From Lachnospiraceae bacterium (lineage in GTDB: Bacteria; Bacillota; Clostridia; Lachnospirales; Lachnospiraceae): a DNA stretch of 41,209 bases. The translations under genes and the position numbers were made by a program. Location of the stretch: assembly GCA_029053015.1 (NCBI GenBank), contig JAIDHX010000032.1:1-41209 (forward strand). The letters run 5' to 3'. Of this stretch, positions 16,394-24,694 are shown piece by piece. Under the pieces are notes generated by a model. That model was not told where the DNA came from. It saw only the letters and a list, made by a program, of their open reading frames with translations, and searched no databases. How positions within the stretch are numbered: position 1 is the first letter of the stretch; each line of letters starts with the position of its first letter.

Positions 16394-17701
16394 ATGAAAA
16401 ACAAAAAAAGAAAGAAAATATACAGAAGGTGCCTGTTGTGCGCCCTTGTAATTACCTGCCTTACGCTTGCCGGTGTCGGTTTTCTGTACTATTACGACAG
16501 GATTCCCGGCAATATCAAATTGAAGATGGGAGAAGATCAGGTATTGAACATAGGACTGCCCCTTGAGGGAGAAATCGTCAGAATACAGGAGAATGCGGAC
16601 GGCCTTGCAGTTCCTGCAAACGGACAGGGAGAGTCCAACATACCGGCAGATTCCATCTACATTGATTTGAGGAACCCTGTTACCATGCGGGCAGACACAC
16701 TGAGCAGCTATCAGATGAACCTGAAGCTGTTCGGGTTCATTCCTTTTAAGCAGGTCAATATCGATGTCATCGAAAATATGACGCTCACGCCGGTGGGAAT
16801 GCCCGTCGGCATCTATATGAAAACGGACGGTATTCTGGTGATTGGCGTGGGAGACTTTATATCCGTAAACGGAGCCAGTGTCTCGCCTGCCCGATATCTT
16901 TTAAAGACAGGAGATTACATTCTGGCCCTGAATGGGGAGGAGGTAACGGGTAAAAATGCCTTTATAGAAATGGTGGAAGACTGCGGCGGGCAGCCGGTTG
17001 TGCTCACGGTGCGCCGTGGAGGAGAGACATTTGATATCGAGGTGCAGCCTTATCAGAACCAGAGCGGAGAATATAAGCTGGGCGTCTGGGTCAGGGACAA
17101 TGCGCAGGGCGTGGGAACCATGACCTTTGTGGACAGTGAAGGCAATTTCGGCGCGCTGGGGCATGGTATCAATGACGTGGACACGGGCATGATCATGGAG
17201 CTTGACAGCGGAACGCTCTACAGAACGGATATTGTGGCAATCAAAAAAGGCGTCAAGGGAGAACCCGGGGAAATGACCGGCATGATTGAGTACAATGACA
17301 GCAATATTTTCGGTGTGATTTCGGACAATACCGAGCGGGGGATTTTCGGAACCTGTAACGACAGGATATTATCCTGTATTGAGACAGAGCCGCTTCCCAT
17401 CGGTCTGAAACAGGAAGTAGAAATCGGTCCTGCCCAGATTCTCTGCATGGTGGATGGAGAACTGAAATATTACGATATCCGGATTAAGGAATGTCATCTT
17501 GACCAGAACAATGTCAACCGCGGCATCGTGCTTCAGGTAACGGACCCTGAACTGATTGCCCTGACAGGCGGCATCATACAGGGCATGAGCGGTGCGCCCA
17601 TTATACAAAACGGCAAACTGATTGGAGCTGTGACCCATGTTCTGATAAACGATTCGACAAGTGGATATGGAATTTTTATTGAGGAGATGATTTCGTATTA
17701 G
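16394..17701 (+). CDS. spoIVB: SpoIVB serine peptidase
   Basis: A 435-residue forespore-secreted protease that triggers SpoIVFB processing of pro-sigma-K in the mother cell. It has an N-terminal transmembrane anchor (about residues 14-32), a PDZ domain (about 135-225: MPVGIYMKTDGILVIGVGD, GDYILALNGEEV) and an S55 peptidase domain with catalytic His257 (GALGHGIND), Asp in NDVDTG, and Ser399 in the GMSGAPI motif. ATG 16394 is chosen over ATG 16388 because GGAGG (16382-16386) is correctly spaced only for the former. A terminator follows. In B. subtilis spo0A comes next; here it does not. Confidence 0.95.
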   Translation: MKNKKRKKIYRRCLLCALVITCLTLAGVGFLYYYDRIPGNIKLKMGEDQVLNIGLPLEGEIVRIQENADGLAVPANGQGESNIPADSIYIDLRNPVTMRADTLSSYQMNLKLFGFIPFKQVNIDVIENMTLTPVGMPVGIYMKTDGILVIGVGDFISVNGASVSPARYLLKTGDYILALNGEEVTGKNAFIEMVEDCGGQPVVLTVRRGGETFDIEVQPYQNQSGEYKLGVWVRDNAQGVGTMTFVDSEGNFGALGHGINDVDTGMIMELDSGTLYRTDIVAIKKGVKGEPGEMTGMIEYNDSNIFGVISDNTERGIFGTCNDRILSCIETEPLPIGLKQEVEIGPAQILCMVDGELKYYDIRIKECHLDQNNVNRGIVLQVTDPELIALTGGIIQGMSGAPIIQNGKLIGAVTHVLINDSTSGYGIFIEEMISY

Positions 17702-17762
17702 GAAAACACTGATGAAAGCATTTCCCGCATCGGATTTGCGCCGTAAGGCCGGTGACGCAGAA

Positions 17763-17803
17763 AAGCAGCCGTAGCTCCATAAGGGAAGCGAGGCTGCTTT
17801 TTT
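17763..17803 (+). terminator. Intrinsic terminator after spoIVB
   Basis: AAGCAGCC (17763-17770) pairs with GGCTGCTT (17792-17799), followed by Ts to 17803. The opposite strand also reads hairpin then a short T-run, so it may serve the convergent ParB-like gene too. It marks the right end of the conserved sporulation cluster. Confidence 0.75.
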
Positions 17804-17828
17804 GTGTAAAAACCATGTTATCTGCTAT

Positions 17829-18452
17829 TTATGATTTGCTTTGTTCTTCTTTGGCGGCGGCAAAAAAAGCATCGCAGAATCCATCCCATTTTTCCACATA
17901 TTCCGCATGGCTGACCAGAATGAGGTCAGCGGGCGTGTGGATACTGCGTTTTTTGGCTTCTTCCACAAAACCATGCACCCAGTCGTCGGTACTTTCTGCC
18001 ACGGCACGGACATGTTTCCAGCCCTGCATAACCGCATAGTAAAGGCGGGTATGTCCGTCAAGAGAAATGAAACGCCCCTGATACGGCAGCACCTGAATGA
18101 TAATATCCTCTGCCTTATGGATAAAATTGCTGATGGCGGCAATTTTGTCCTTGTCAACATAAAACTGTGACGGCTGAATCTGTTCCAGCTTAAGCGTCAA
18201 AAGCTGCGCCGCCGGAAAGTCCCTGATGATACGGCGGTTTTCGTCATAGAATCGGGTAATGTGCGGTGTATAAAAACGAAACTGGTCAATCAATGAGGAA
18301 AAATCTTCAAATTTTCCATGAATCACCGCTTCAAAATCAGATATGATTTCGACCTCGCAAGGCGCACCGTCCACAAGGAAACAGCCGTGCTGCTGCAGAA
18401 CCTTCTGCGAAAAACGACTGTCCTCGTATGTGTCAATTCGTTCAATTTCCAT
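17829..18452 (-). CDS. ParB/Srx-like domain protein
   Basis: A 207-residue protein starting behind AGAGGT. The central part (about 90-150) has the ParB N-terminal fold pattern: LTLKLEQIQPSQFYVDKDK, IIIQVLPYQGRFISLDGHTR and LYYAVMQGW, where DGHTRLYYA resembles the ParB-type DGHHRL motif. No HTH or dimerization domain follows, so it is not a chromosomal partition protein; short ParB-like proteins of this kind are of unknown function. It lies 23 bp after a GNAT gene on the same strand and is probably co-transcribed with it. The class assignment is moderate; no function is claimed. Confidence 0.6.
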   Translation of the reverse strand: MEIERIDTYEDSRFSQKVLQQHGCFLVDGAPCEVEIISDFEAVIHGKFEDFSSLIDQFRFYTPHITRFYDENRRIIRDFPAAQLLTLKLEQIQPSQFYVDKDKIAAISNFIHKAEDIIIQVLPYQGRFISLDGHTRLYYAVMQGWKHVRAVAESTDDWVHGFVEEAKKRSIHTPADLILVSHAEYVEKWDGFCDAFFAAAKEEQSKS

Positions 18453-18475
18453 CTTGTTTTTTTACCTCTTTCTGG

Positions 18476-19336
18476 TTAAAGCGTCCTGATGTAGCAGATA
18501 TACTTTCCCACAAAATGAAAGCCCAGTTTCTGCAGTATTTTTTGGAATATTTCTTCACATAAGAAGGTCATGTATTTTGCGCCGTTTCGTTTGCAGTGAT
18601 TCAATGCAGCCGTAAGCAGTGCATGACAAGCGTTTTCCCGATATTTGTCGTCTGCGAATGAAATGCCGAATATTTCGTAGTATCCCGCATAATATCCGCC
18701 GCTGCCCTGCAGGTAGATGGTTCCCACGGGAGTGCCGTCCTGATAGTAAACAAAAATAGTCCAATCCTCTAAACATTCCAGAATCCGGTCACAATTCCAA
18801 TAGGTTTCTGCATCCGGCTGATACACTGTCCGGAAATCATCGAAATTCTCCCGATTTATTAAGACAGCGTTTTTGTCCTCTGAAAGAAGCGTGTAATCAT
18901 CAAAAAAGAAAGAATGATTCCAAGACTCTTCCAGACATGTAAATCCATTTTCCGAAAGGAAGCGGACAGCGTCTGTATTCGCTTCGGGAAATCCAAAGTA
19001 AAGAGTATAGCCCGAAAACCGCTCATTCAGCAAGGAGAGCAGTTCTGTAAGCGCCTGTGTGGTTCCCTCACGGATATTGCACATGGTTAACTGCAGGTAA
19101 TTGTCCTCCGCAAGCCACTCATACTTTATAAAGCCTTCCACAATTCCGTCTGAAAGAAAGAGCAATAATTCCGAATTCTCTTTCGTAACGCCGTTTTCGG
19201 CGTCTGCAATGAAATCTTCTTTTGATTTGATACCGTCCGCATAGATTGGATAACAGGATTTCGTCTGATCCAGAGCCAGACGATAAGCAAAATCGCCGTA
19301 TTCCGCAATGTCCTGCAAGGCAGCCTTCCGTAACAT
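18476..19336 (-). CDS. GNAT family N-acetyltransferase
   Basis: A 286-residue protein with two GNAT-like halves. The C-terminal half holds the recognisable region: IFVYYQDGTPVGTIYLQG, YEIFGISFADDKYRENACHA and the downstream helix and strand ending LQKLGFHFVGKYICYIRT. The N-terminal half resembles a degenerate acetyltransferase repeat (VEGFIKYEWLAEDNYLQL, then AVRFLSENGFTCLEESW). The acceptor substrate is unknown. It begins behind AAAGGACGGG and is driven by a good promoter on the same strand (19370-19398). It leads the GNAT/ParB-like pair. Confidence 0.75.
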   Translation of the reverse strand: MLRKAALQDIAEYGDFAYRLALDQTKSCYPIYADGIKSKEDFIADAENGVTKENSELLLFLSDGIVEGFIKYEWLAEDNYLQLTMCNIREGTTQALTELLSLLNERFSGYTLYFGFPEANTDAVRFLSENGFTCLEESWNHSFFFDDYTLLSEDKNAVLINRENFDDFRTVYQPDAETYWNCDRILECLEDWTIFVYYQDGTPVGTIYLQGSGGYYAGYYEIFGISFADDKYRENACHALLTAALNHCKRNGAKYMTFLCEEIFQKILQKLGFHFVGKYICYIRTL

Positions 19337-19369
19337 ATGATTTCCCGTCCTTTCTTTTTTGCTGTCTTG

Positions 19370-19398
19370 ATTTTAGCATAAGCGTTTGTCCGGTTCAA
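19370..19398 (-). promoter_or_regulatory. Promoter of the GNAT/ParB-like pair
   Basis: On the minus strand TTGAAC (19398-19393) and TAAAAT (19375-19370) are separated by exactly 17 bp, with TGC just before the -10 (extended -10). The -35 lies in the left arm of a CCGGTTC/GAACCGG palindrome (19390-19413). Confidence 0.6.
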
Positions 19399-19413
19399 GT
19401 TTTTTGGAACCGG
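19390..19413. promoter_or_regulatory. Candidate operator palindrome between divergent genes
   Basis: CCGGTTC (19390-19396) and GAACCGG (19407-19413) form a 7-bp perfect inverted repeat with a 10-bp spacer in the divergent region of the GNAT and ECF sigma genes. It overlaps the GNAT -35 element. Binding by a dimeric regulator is an inference from position and symmetry only. Confidence 0.4.
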
Positions 19414-19449
19414 TTCGTTTTGCAGTTCGCGGAGCAAGCCCATTCTTTC

Positions 19450-19477
19450 TTGCGGAAATAGGACATTGTGGTAAAAT
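19450..19477 (+). promoter_or_regulatory. Candidate promoter of the ECF sigma-ABC operon
   Basis: TTGCGG (19450-19455) and TAAAAT (19472-19477), 16 bp apart, with TGG before the -10 (extended -10). The start codon of the sigma gene is about 90 bp downstream. The operon could also be read from an autoregulated ECF promoter that I cannot identify. Confidence 0.4.
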
Positions 19478-19566
19478 CATCAATAAATATTTCAAACTTT
19501 TTTGTAATATGCCGCACATCCCGCGCGGCTGAAACGTTATACATTGTGAGAGGAGGTTTTGCAACG

Positions 19567-20016
19567 GTGAATGATCTGGCAGGCATTTACGACAAAATAT
19601 ACTGTTATTGCTTTTATAAAGTGAGAAATTCCGTTGTTGCCGAGGATATCACGCAGGAAACCTTTCTCAAATTTTTCGGGCAGCAGCCAAAAATACGGCG
19701 CGGCGAGGATATGGCTTATCTGTACACGATTGCCAGGAACTTGTGTGTAGATCACTTCCGGCGAAAGCAGGCTTTGGAATTGACCGATGATTACCCTGTG
19801 GAGGATTTTGCGGAGCAGAGTGATATAAAAGCAGCTGTTCGTAACGCGCTCGAAAAGCTTGATGAACGGCGGCGCGAGATTATTGTTTTACGATATATCG
19901 GCGGGTTGTCGGTGAACGAAACTGCATCCGCAGCGGGAATATCAAGATTTGCAGTATATCGCCTTGAGCGGGCTGCCTTAAAAGAATTGAAAAAACTGAT
20001 GGAGGGAGTGTTGTAG
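19567..20016 (+). CDS. ECF-type RNA polymerase sigma factor
   Basis: A 149-residue sigma-70 family protein with region 2 (YDKIYCYCFYKVRNSVVAED, ITQETFLKFF, YLYTIARNLCVDHFRR) and region 4 (LEKLDERRREIIVLRYIGG, LSVNETASAAGISRFAVYRL). GTG 19567 with AGGAGG at 19551-19556 is chosen; the frame is open further up but that part is rich in unlikely residues and lacks a site. It is separated by 1 bp from a six-helix membrane protein and followed by an ABC transporter, so it probably controls its own transporter operon in response to an envelope or peptide signal. No zinc-finger anti-sigma is adjacent; the next gene is the candidate regulator. Confidence 0.85.
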   Translation: MNDLAGIYDKIYCYCFYKVRNSVVAEDITQETFLKFFGQQPKIRRGEDMAYLYTIARNLCVDHFRRKQALELTDDYPVEDFAEQSDIKAAVRNALEKLDERRREIIVLRYIGGLSVNETASAAGISRFAVYRLERAALKELKKLMEGVL

Positions 20017-20017
20017 T

Positions 20018-20734
20018 ATGAAAATCGAAAAGGCTCTGCGAAGCGCGTTCACACCGCCCAAGCCGCGAAACAAGGACAAGTTTATAGATTCTATGCGCTA
20101 TCCGAAGCTGTCATATTCGGAATTTATTTTGGCGCAGATATGCTATATCCGCAAGAGAGTATGGCTTTTCTCGGCGACAGTGCTGTTGGCGGCGATTGGC
20201 GCGGTGTATGTTATTCCGCAAAATGAAATGTATATCGTGTGGGTCATATCGGCTCTTATCCCGTTTTTGGCATTGATGACAGCAACGGAAATTTCGCGCT
20301 CCGATATTTTCGGAATGTCGGAGATTGAGGCAGGGTGCAGATATTCCCTGCCGCAGCTTATTGGTGCGCGAATGATAATTCTGGGTGTGTGCAATTTCGC
20401 GGTTATATCGGCTATCGTGGTCACTTTCGGATTTTTCTCGCCGCTCGGCATTATGAAAGCAGCCTTGTATATTTTAACTCCTTATATTACAGTCAACGGA
20501 ATCTCGCTTGGTGTTTTGGATAAGGTTACAGGTTTGGAGGGCGTATACATCAGTGTTGCAGCAACGATCGGCGTTAGCCTGGCGGGTGTATTTATATTCG
20601 GGAGAATTCCTTTTGATATGCGCTTTGTAAACGCTCTATGCACCGTGCTATGTGCAGGCGGTGTAATCATGACCGCTATTCAAATTGAAAAAATAATGAG
20701 TGGAAGGGATGAACGTTATGGAATTAAAAATTGA
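20018..20734 (+). CDS. Six-helix membrane protein of the ECF sigma-ABC operon
   Basis: A 238-residue protein not assigned to a named family. The first 48 residues are basic and cytoplasmic (MKIEKALRSAFTPPKPRNKD); six transmembrane helices follow at about 49-68, 72-93, 115-142, 144-168, 173-195 and 201-221. It starts 1 bp after the sigma stop and overlaps the ATPase gene, so it is tightly coupled to both. The soluble N-terminus followed by helices fits a membrane anti-sigma factor or an ABC-2-like membrane subunit; the sequence does not decide between them. Confidence 0.65.
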   Translation: MKIEKALRSAFTPPKPRNKDKFIDSMRYPKLSYSEFILAQICYIRKRVWLFSATVLLAAIGAVYVIPQNEMYIVWVISALIPFLALMTATEISRSDIFGMSEIEAGCRYSLPQLIGARMIILGVCNFAVISAIVVTFGFFSPLGIMKAALYILTPYITVNGISLGVLDKVTGLEGVYISVAATIGVSLAGVFIFGRIPFDMRFVNALCTVLCAGGVIMTAIQIEKIMSGRDERYGIKN

Positions 20735-21596
20735 CCGCGTGACAAAAAGATACGGCAGCAAAATTGCCTGTGACAGAATATCGATTACGCTTCACAACGG
20801 TGTATACGGACTTTTGGGCGCCAATGGAGCGGGAAAAACAACCTTAATGCGAATGATGTGTGGATTATCTAAGCCTGCATCGGGGAATATTTCATGCAAT
20901 GGAATTGACGTTTCACAGGAGGAATACCGCGATATGCTCGGATATCTCCCGCAGAATTTCGGATATTATCCCGAATTTACTGCACAGGATTTTATGATGT
21001 ATATTTCCGCGCTAAAGGGCATTCCCAAAAGCAGGGCGAAAGCAAAGACCGCCGAGCTGCTGGAGATGGTCTCGCTGAAAAACGAGGCCCGGAAGAAAAT
21101 AAAAACATTTTCGGGCGGTATGAAACAGCGGCTTGGTATTGCGCAGGCAATGCTGAACGACCCGCAAATACTGATACTCGACGAGCCGACAGCGGGACTT
21201 GACCCCAAAGAACGAGTGAAATTCCGCAATCTGATTTCCCGAATGGGTGCGGACAGGATCATACTTTTATCGACGCATATCGTGTCGGACATCGAGCATA
21301 TTGCGAATACGATTCTTGTTATGAAAAGCGGTCAGCTTATCCACGAAGGATCGCTTGATGAAATTATTTCGGTCATAGACGGCAAGGTTTGGGAGTGTAT
21401 CGTTTCCCCAAAAACCGCCGACGAACTCAGCTTGAAATATCCGATCATCAATACAAGAAATGAGAACGGCAGTGTATTTCTTCGTCTTGTCAGTGATGAA
21501 AAGCCCTGTGAGAATGCCGAAAATGCGCAGGCGACTTTAGAGGATTTGTATCTGTATTATTTTAATGAGGAAACTGCGGAGGAGCATGCGATATGA
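20718..21596 (+). CDS. ABC transporter ATP-binding protein
   Basis: A 292-residue ATPase with Walker A GANGAGKTTLMR, Q-loop region YLPQNFGYYPEF, signature SGGMKQRLGIAQ, Walker B ILILDEPTAGLDP and the switch histidine STHIVSDIEH. The C-terminal 70 residues resemble the extra domain of drug or peptide ABC-2 exporters. ATG 20718 is chosen because GGAAGGG (20702-20708) is then 9 bp away. It overlaps the upstream membrane gene by 17 bp and the permease by 4 bp (ATGA). It likely powers export or resistance involving the downstream permease; the substrate is unknown. Confidence 0.9.
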   Translation: MELKIDRVTKRYGSKIACDRISITLHNGVYGLLGANGAGKTTLMRMMCGLSKPASGNISCNGIDVSQEEYRDMLGYLPQNFGYYPEFTAQDFMMYISALKGIPKSRAKAKTAELLEMVSLKNEARKKIKTFSGGMKQRLGIAQAMLNDPQILILDEPTAGLDPKERVKFRNLISRMGADRIILLSTHIVSDIEHIANTILVMKSGQLIHEGSLDEIISVIDGKVWECIVSPKTADELSLKYPIINTRNENGSVFLRLVSDEKPCENAENAQATLEDLYLYYFNEETAEEHAI

Positions 21597-22819
21597 GTAT
21601 ATTTTTTGAATTGGTAAGGTTTGAACTGAAGAAAATTCTGCGCAGAAAACGTACCGTGATCGTGCTCGCGTTTGCGGTGATTGTCGGAGCATTAAGCGTT
21701 TTCGGCACTGTTATAGGAACCTATTACTACACGGACGAGAACGGCAGCGAGGCCGCTATTTCAAGATATGAGGACAATATGATAGATCGCCGGGACGGCG
21801 AGGCGCTTTCGGGTCGGGCGATAGACGCCGATTTGATTATGGAGGCAGTCGAGGCTTACAAAAGCGTTGTGCCGCTTGAAAGCGGAAATTACATCGGCAC
21901 TTCGGAATATCAAAATAACGCAAGAAAATACAGCGAAATTTACGGTATAGTACGCAGAACTTTTCATCTAAGCAACTTTGAGGAATTTCAAAACCTGACG
22001 CGCGAGCAGGCAGAGCAGTTTGACGCTGTGCGCCTCCAAAATATGGAGCAAACAATTATGAACGGTGCGACAAGTGAAAATGTGCGCAAATACCGGCAAA
22101 AGTGTCTGAACAACTTTTCCGCGGCCTTGACATACGAGTATTGGGGCGGGTATTACAGATTTGTGACAGTAATGTATACGACTGCGCTCATGGTAGGTGC
22201 AGCGATAGCGGTAATGCTCTCGGGAATTTTTTCCGATGAGTACACAAGCGGCGCAGACAGTCTGATACTTTCTTCAAAGCATGGCAAAAGTCTTGTTATC
22301 GGCGCAAAATTGTTCACGGCGTTTTCGGTCTCGGCGGTGCTGATTGCGCTTCTATCGGTAATAAGCTTAATCGAGTCCTTTATTGTCTGGGGCGCGAGCG
22401 GAGCAAACGGATCTCTGGAATTGGTGAGCGGCGTTTTCCCTTACCCGATCACAATAGGGCAGGCAGCGTTGTTGTATTGCATATGTATGCTTGCAGGCTG
22501 CATAATGTTTGCGGCAATCACCGCGCTTTTTTCAGCAAAGTTGAAACTGCCGTTCAACACTATTGTGATAATGACCGCGCTGCTGATAATTCCGTTATTT
22601 ATCAGCATTCCCGAAGGAGCGCCTGTCTGGATATCCTGCCTGGCTAATCTGCTGCCAGTGGGAATGTTCGCCTTCTGGGGCGCGATGTTTGAATTTCAAT
22701 ATGAAATATTCGGGCTTGTAATTCCGCCGTATATTTTCCTGCCGGTATTTGCAGTGATCGTTACCTGCATTTGTTCGTATTTTGCCGGGCGAGGTTTTAA
22801 AAATCACCAAATAACCTGA
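21593..22819 (+). CDS. ABC-2 type transporter permease
   Basis: A 408-residue permease. The first helix (about 22-43: VIVLAFAVIVGALSVFGTV) is followed by a large extracytoplasmic domain of about 140 residues, then five hydrophobic segments near the C-terminus (from residue about 195: VTVMYTTALMVGAAIAVML; LFTAFSVSAVLIALLSVIS; ALLYCICMLAGCIMFAAIT; NTIVIMTALLIIPLFIS; YIFLPVFAVIVTCICSYF). This layout is typical of ABC-2 exporters of the lantibiotic-immunity or bacitracin type, but the substrate cannot be read. The gene is the last of the operon; a gene remnant follows. Confidence 0.85.
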   Translation: MSIFFELVRFELKKILRRKRTVIVLAFAVIVGALSVFGTVIGTYYYTDENGSEAAISRYEDNMIDRRDGEALSGRAIDADLIMEAVEAYKSVVPLESGNYIGTSEYQNNARKYSEIYGIVRRTFHLSNFEEFQNLTREQAEQFDAVRLQNMEQTIMNGATSENVRKYRQKCLNNFSAALTYEYWGGYYRFVTVMYTTALMVGAAIAVMLSGIFSDEYTSGADSLILSSKHGKSLVIGAKLFTAFSVSAVLIALLSVISLIESFIVWGASGANGSLELVSGVFPYPITIGQAALLYCICMLAGCIMFAAITALFSAKLKLPFNTIVIMTALLIIPLFISIPEGAPVWISCLANLLPVGMFAFWGAMFEFQYEIFGLVIPPYIFLPVFAVIVTCICSYFAGRGFKNHQIT

Positions 22820-22841
22820 ACAATAAGATTTGCGGAAAGGC

Positions 22842-22970
22842 GAGTACAAAAACTTTGTGAGTGGCAATCTGAATCCGGATTATACCTGGGATGAGGTTCA
22901 TCTGTTGGGAAAATATAATATTCTATGGATGGAGTATTTCTGTAAACATGGTATTGTGAAAGACAACTAA
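22842..22970 (+). pseudogene. Remnant of an unrecognised gene (C-terminal piece)
   Basis: A reading frame of 42 codons ending at TAA 22968-22970 encodes protein-like sequence (EYKNFVSGNLNPDYTWDEVH, then KYNILWMEYFCKHGIVKDN) with no start codon or ribosome binding site of its own. It follows the permease stop by about 20 bp. The residue pattern looks like the C-terminus of a once larger protein left by a deletion, but I do not recognise the family. Confidence 0.35.
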
Positions 22971-23027
22971 CTATTTCACATACGGGATCACTTCTTTTAA
23001 AGATTACAATACCGATTATAGGAAGAA

Positions 23028-23070
23028 TCGAACCCCCTTAGCCCCGTCTTGGGGTTCTAAGGGGGGTCGA
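23028..23070. repeat. Strong hairpin between convergent operons
   Basis: Arms 23028-23041 and 23057-23070 are complementary over 14 bp with one mismatch, with an inner CCCC (23042-23045)/GGGG (23051-23054) stem. It sits between the plus-strand ABC operon and the minus-strand anti-sigma gene. It has no T-run on either side, so it may act as a boundary or a weak bidirectional terminator. Confidence 0.55.
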
Positions 23071-23086
23071 TGCGTCCTAAGAAAGT

Positions 23087-24106
23087 TCAGGAATCCTTCA
23101 GGTCAATGGGAATCTCATATAACACTTCATAACTGTCGTCAATGATCTCACCATAGGGGTCTGTTTCCATGTTGCTATGGATTACTTTCAGGGTCAGTTG
23201 CGTGCCCACTTCTTCTGGTTTGATGAACCAGTAGCCATATGTGTCATTGTCCCTGTTTGGATAGGCGGTATAATCATTGCCCAGCTCATCAGACAGGACG
23301 AACTGATAATTATCCCCGTTATGCCCGATGGTGCTGCAGTTGATGAAGAGCGTCACATAAAGGGCGGATTCTTCAATCCGTTCCAGTGAGATCCTGTGCT
23401 CTCCGAATGAATAAGTTTTGCCGATGTTCCAGCTCCTGTCCGTAAAGCAGGATGTGGGGGTAAAGGTGCTGGTAAAGCCTTCGCCGCCCTGTTCATAGAG
23501 CAGCCTGACAGTCAGTTCCTTTCCTATCAGGTCCCAGCCCTCTACGCCGTTTAAGTCAATGCAGTATAGGTAGGTCGCTTTCGTTTCTTCCACTGTATCG
23601 TCATTATAACCCTCTACATAGAGTCCTTCCATGTATTCTGACTGGCAGAGCACTGTATTCCCTTCTGTAATGTAAAAAAACCATGGCAGGAAATAGGTGT
23701 GGAAAGAGCCGTCCTTAGCCTCTTCCAGACCGCTCCAGTCAAAGGTGTAGCACAGCAGAATACGGTGGTCCTCCACCACTGCGTTGTTCAGTGTACCGAC
23801 TACCCCGTTGCATTCCTGCGTGTCATCTATGCGGACAGCATAGGCGGCTTCAATATCGGCAAAATTCTGCATGACGATGCGGTCCGCATTTGCCAGATTG
23901 GCAAGGAAATGGCCGATCATTGGGACGGCGGCGACACTGACCGTGCCGATGAGCAATACCATGGCAGCAGCCAGAGCGACGCTGAAACGCATTCTGGTTC
24001 GCTGAGTTTTACGTGTCTTTGTCTGTGCGTCGATATATTCCTGTATGTACTCTTCATCCACACTTCCAATGATATTCAGCAGCTGTTCGTTCATTTTTCC
24101 ACTCAT
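23087..24106 (-). CDS. Membrane-anchored regulator, probable anti-sigma factor (DUF4179-like)
   Basis: A 339-residue protein: about 47 cytoplasmic residues (MNEQLLNIIGSVDEEYIQEY), one transmembrane helix (about 42-64, ALAAAMVLLIGTVSVAAVP) and a large extracytoplasmic beta-rich domain with many aromatic residues. This layout and the 4-bp overlap with an ECF sigma gene (ATGA at 24103-24106) match clostridial anti-sigma proteins of the DUF4179 type, where the short N-terminal part holds the sigma factor and the outside domain senses the signal. The family name is from recollection of layout, not a search. It is the last gene of the lipoprotein-sigma-anti-sigma operon. Confidence 0.65.
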   Translation of the reverse strand: MSGKMNEQLLNIIGSVDEEYIQEYIDAQTKTRKTQRTRMRFSVALAAAMVLLIGTVSVAAVPMIGHFLANLANADRIVMQNFADIEAAYAVRIDDTQECNGVVGTLNNAVVEDHRILLCYTFDWSGLEEAKDGSFHTYFLPWFFYITEGNTVLCQSEYMEGLYVEGYNDDTVEETKATYLYCIDLNGVEGWDLIGKELTVRLLYEQGGEGFTSTFTPTSCFTDRSWNIGKTYSFGEHRISLERIEESALYVTLFINCSTIGHNGDNYQFVLSDELGNDYTAYPNRDNDTYGYWFIKPEEVGTQLTLKVIHSNMETDPYGEIIDDSYEVLYEIPIDLKDS

Positions 24107-24657
24107 ATGAAAATTCCCCTTTCCGTCAGATGTTTTTTCAGTTTATTCCGCATTTTGGAGAGGCGGATATTTATAGTGTTTTTTGTCACCCGGTTGCTTT
24201 TTGCCAGTGATTCTATGGATTCAAGAGCAAAGTAGCGGCCCATGAAGAGGATTCGGTCTTCGGCGGACAGTCCAGCGAGGAAACCGTTTATGGCCTGCCG
24301 CAGTTCGTCGGCATCTTCATTAAATGTGGCACCTCCGGAAATGCAGTCCTCCAGCTCATCCAGAGCGACCAGGTAGACGCCTCCGCCCCGTTTTTTGGCC
24401 GTCAGGCGTCGGAGGCGGTCTATGGATCGCCTCCTGATCAGCATGACGGCATAGGAAGCAATCGATGCGGGACGTTGGGGGGGAACGGTATTCCAGATGT
24501 CCAACAGGGTATCATTGACGCATTCCTCGGCATCCTGCGTCGTGGGAAGGATTCGCCCTGCGAAATTTTTCAGCAGTCTGCCATACCGGCGTATGATCTC
24601 ATCCAGAGCGGATTCCCTGCGCTGCCAGAGCAAAGCAATGATTTCGGTATCTTCCAT
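24103..24657 (-). CDS. ECF-type RNA polymerase sigma factor
   Basis: A 184-residue sigma factor. Region 2 shows IIRRYGRLLKNFAGRILPTT then QDAEECVNDTLLDIWNTVPP and SYAVMLIRRRSIDRLRR; region 4 shows LSAEDRILFMGRYFALESIE and SLAKSNRVTKNTINIRLSKM. The QDAEECVND and WN-x-x-PP-x-RP pattern is typical of a clostridial sigma subgroup paired with large membrane anti-sigmas. It starts 37 bp after the lipoprotein gene and overlaps the anti-sigma gene, so all three are probably one operon. The remnant at 27349-27540 is a close relative. Confidence 0.88.
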   Translation of the reverse strand: MEDTEIIALLWQRRESALDEIIRRYGRLLKNFAGRILPTTQDAEECVNDTLLDIWNTVPPQRPASIASYAVMLIRRRSIDRLRRLTAKKRGGGVYLVALDELEDCISGGATFNEDADELRQAINGFLAGLSAEDRILFMGRYFALESIESLAKSNRVTKNTINIRLSKMRNKLKKHLTERGIFI

Positions 24658-24694
24658 AAGCTGCTCCTTTCATTCTTCTTTCACAAGTATATCA

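Noticed and set aside
23021..23070. A tRNA T-arm-like string on the minus strand (GGGGGTTCGATTC)
   Set aside because: No matching acceptor, D or anticodon arms lie around it; the sequence is fully explained by the strong inverted repeat 23028-23070.
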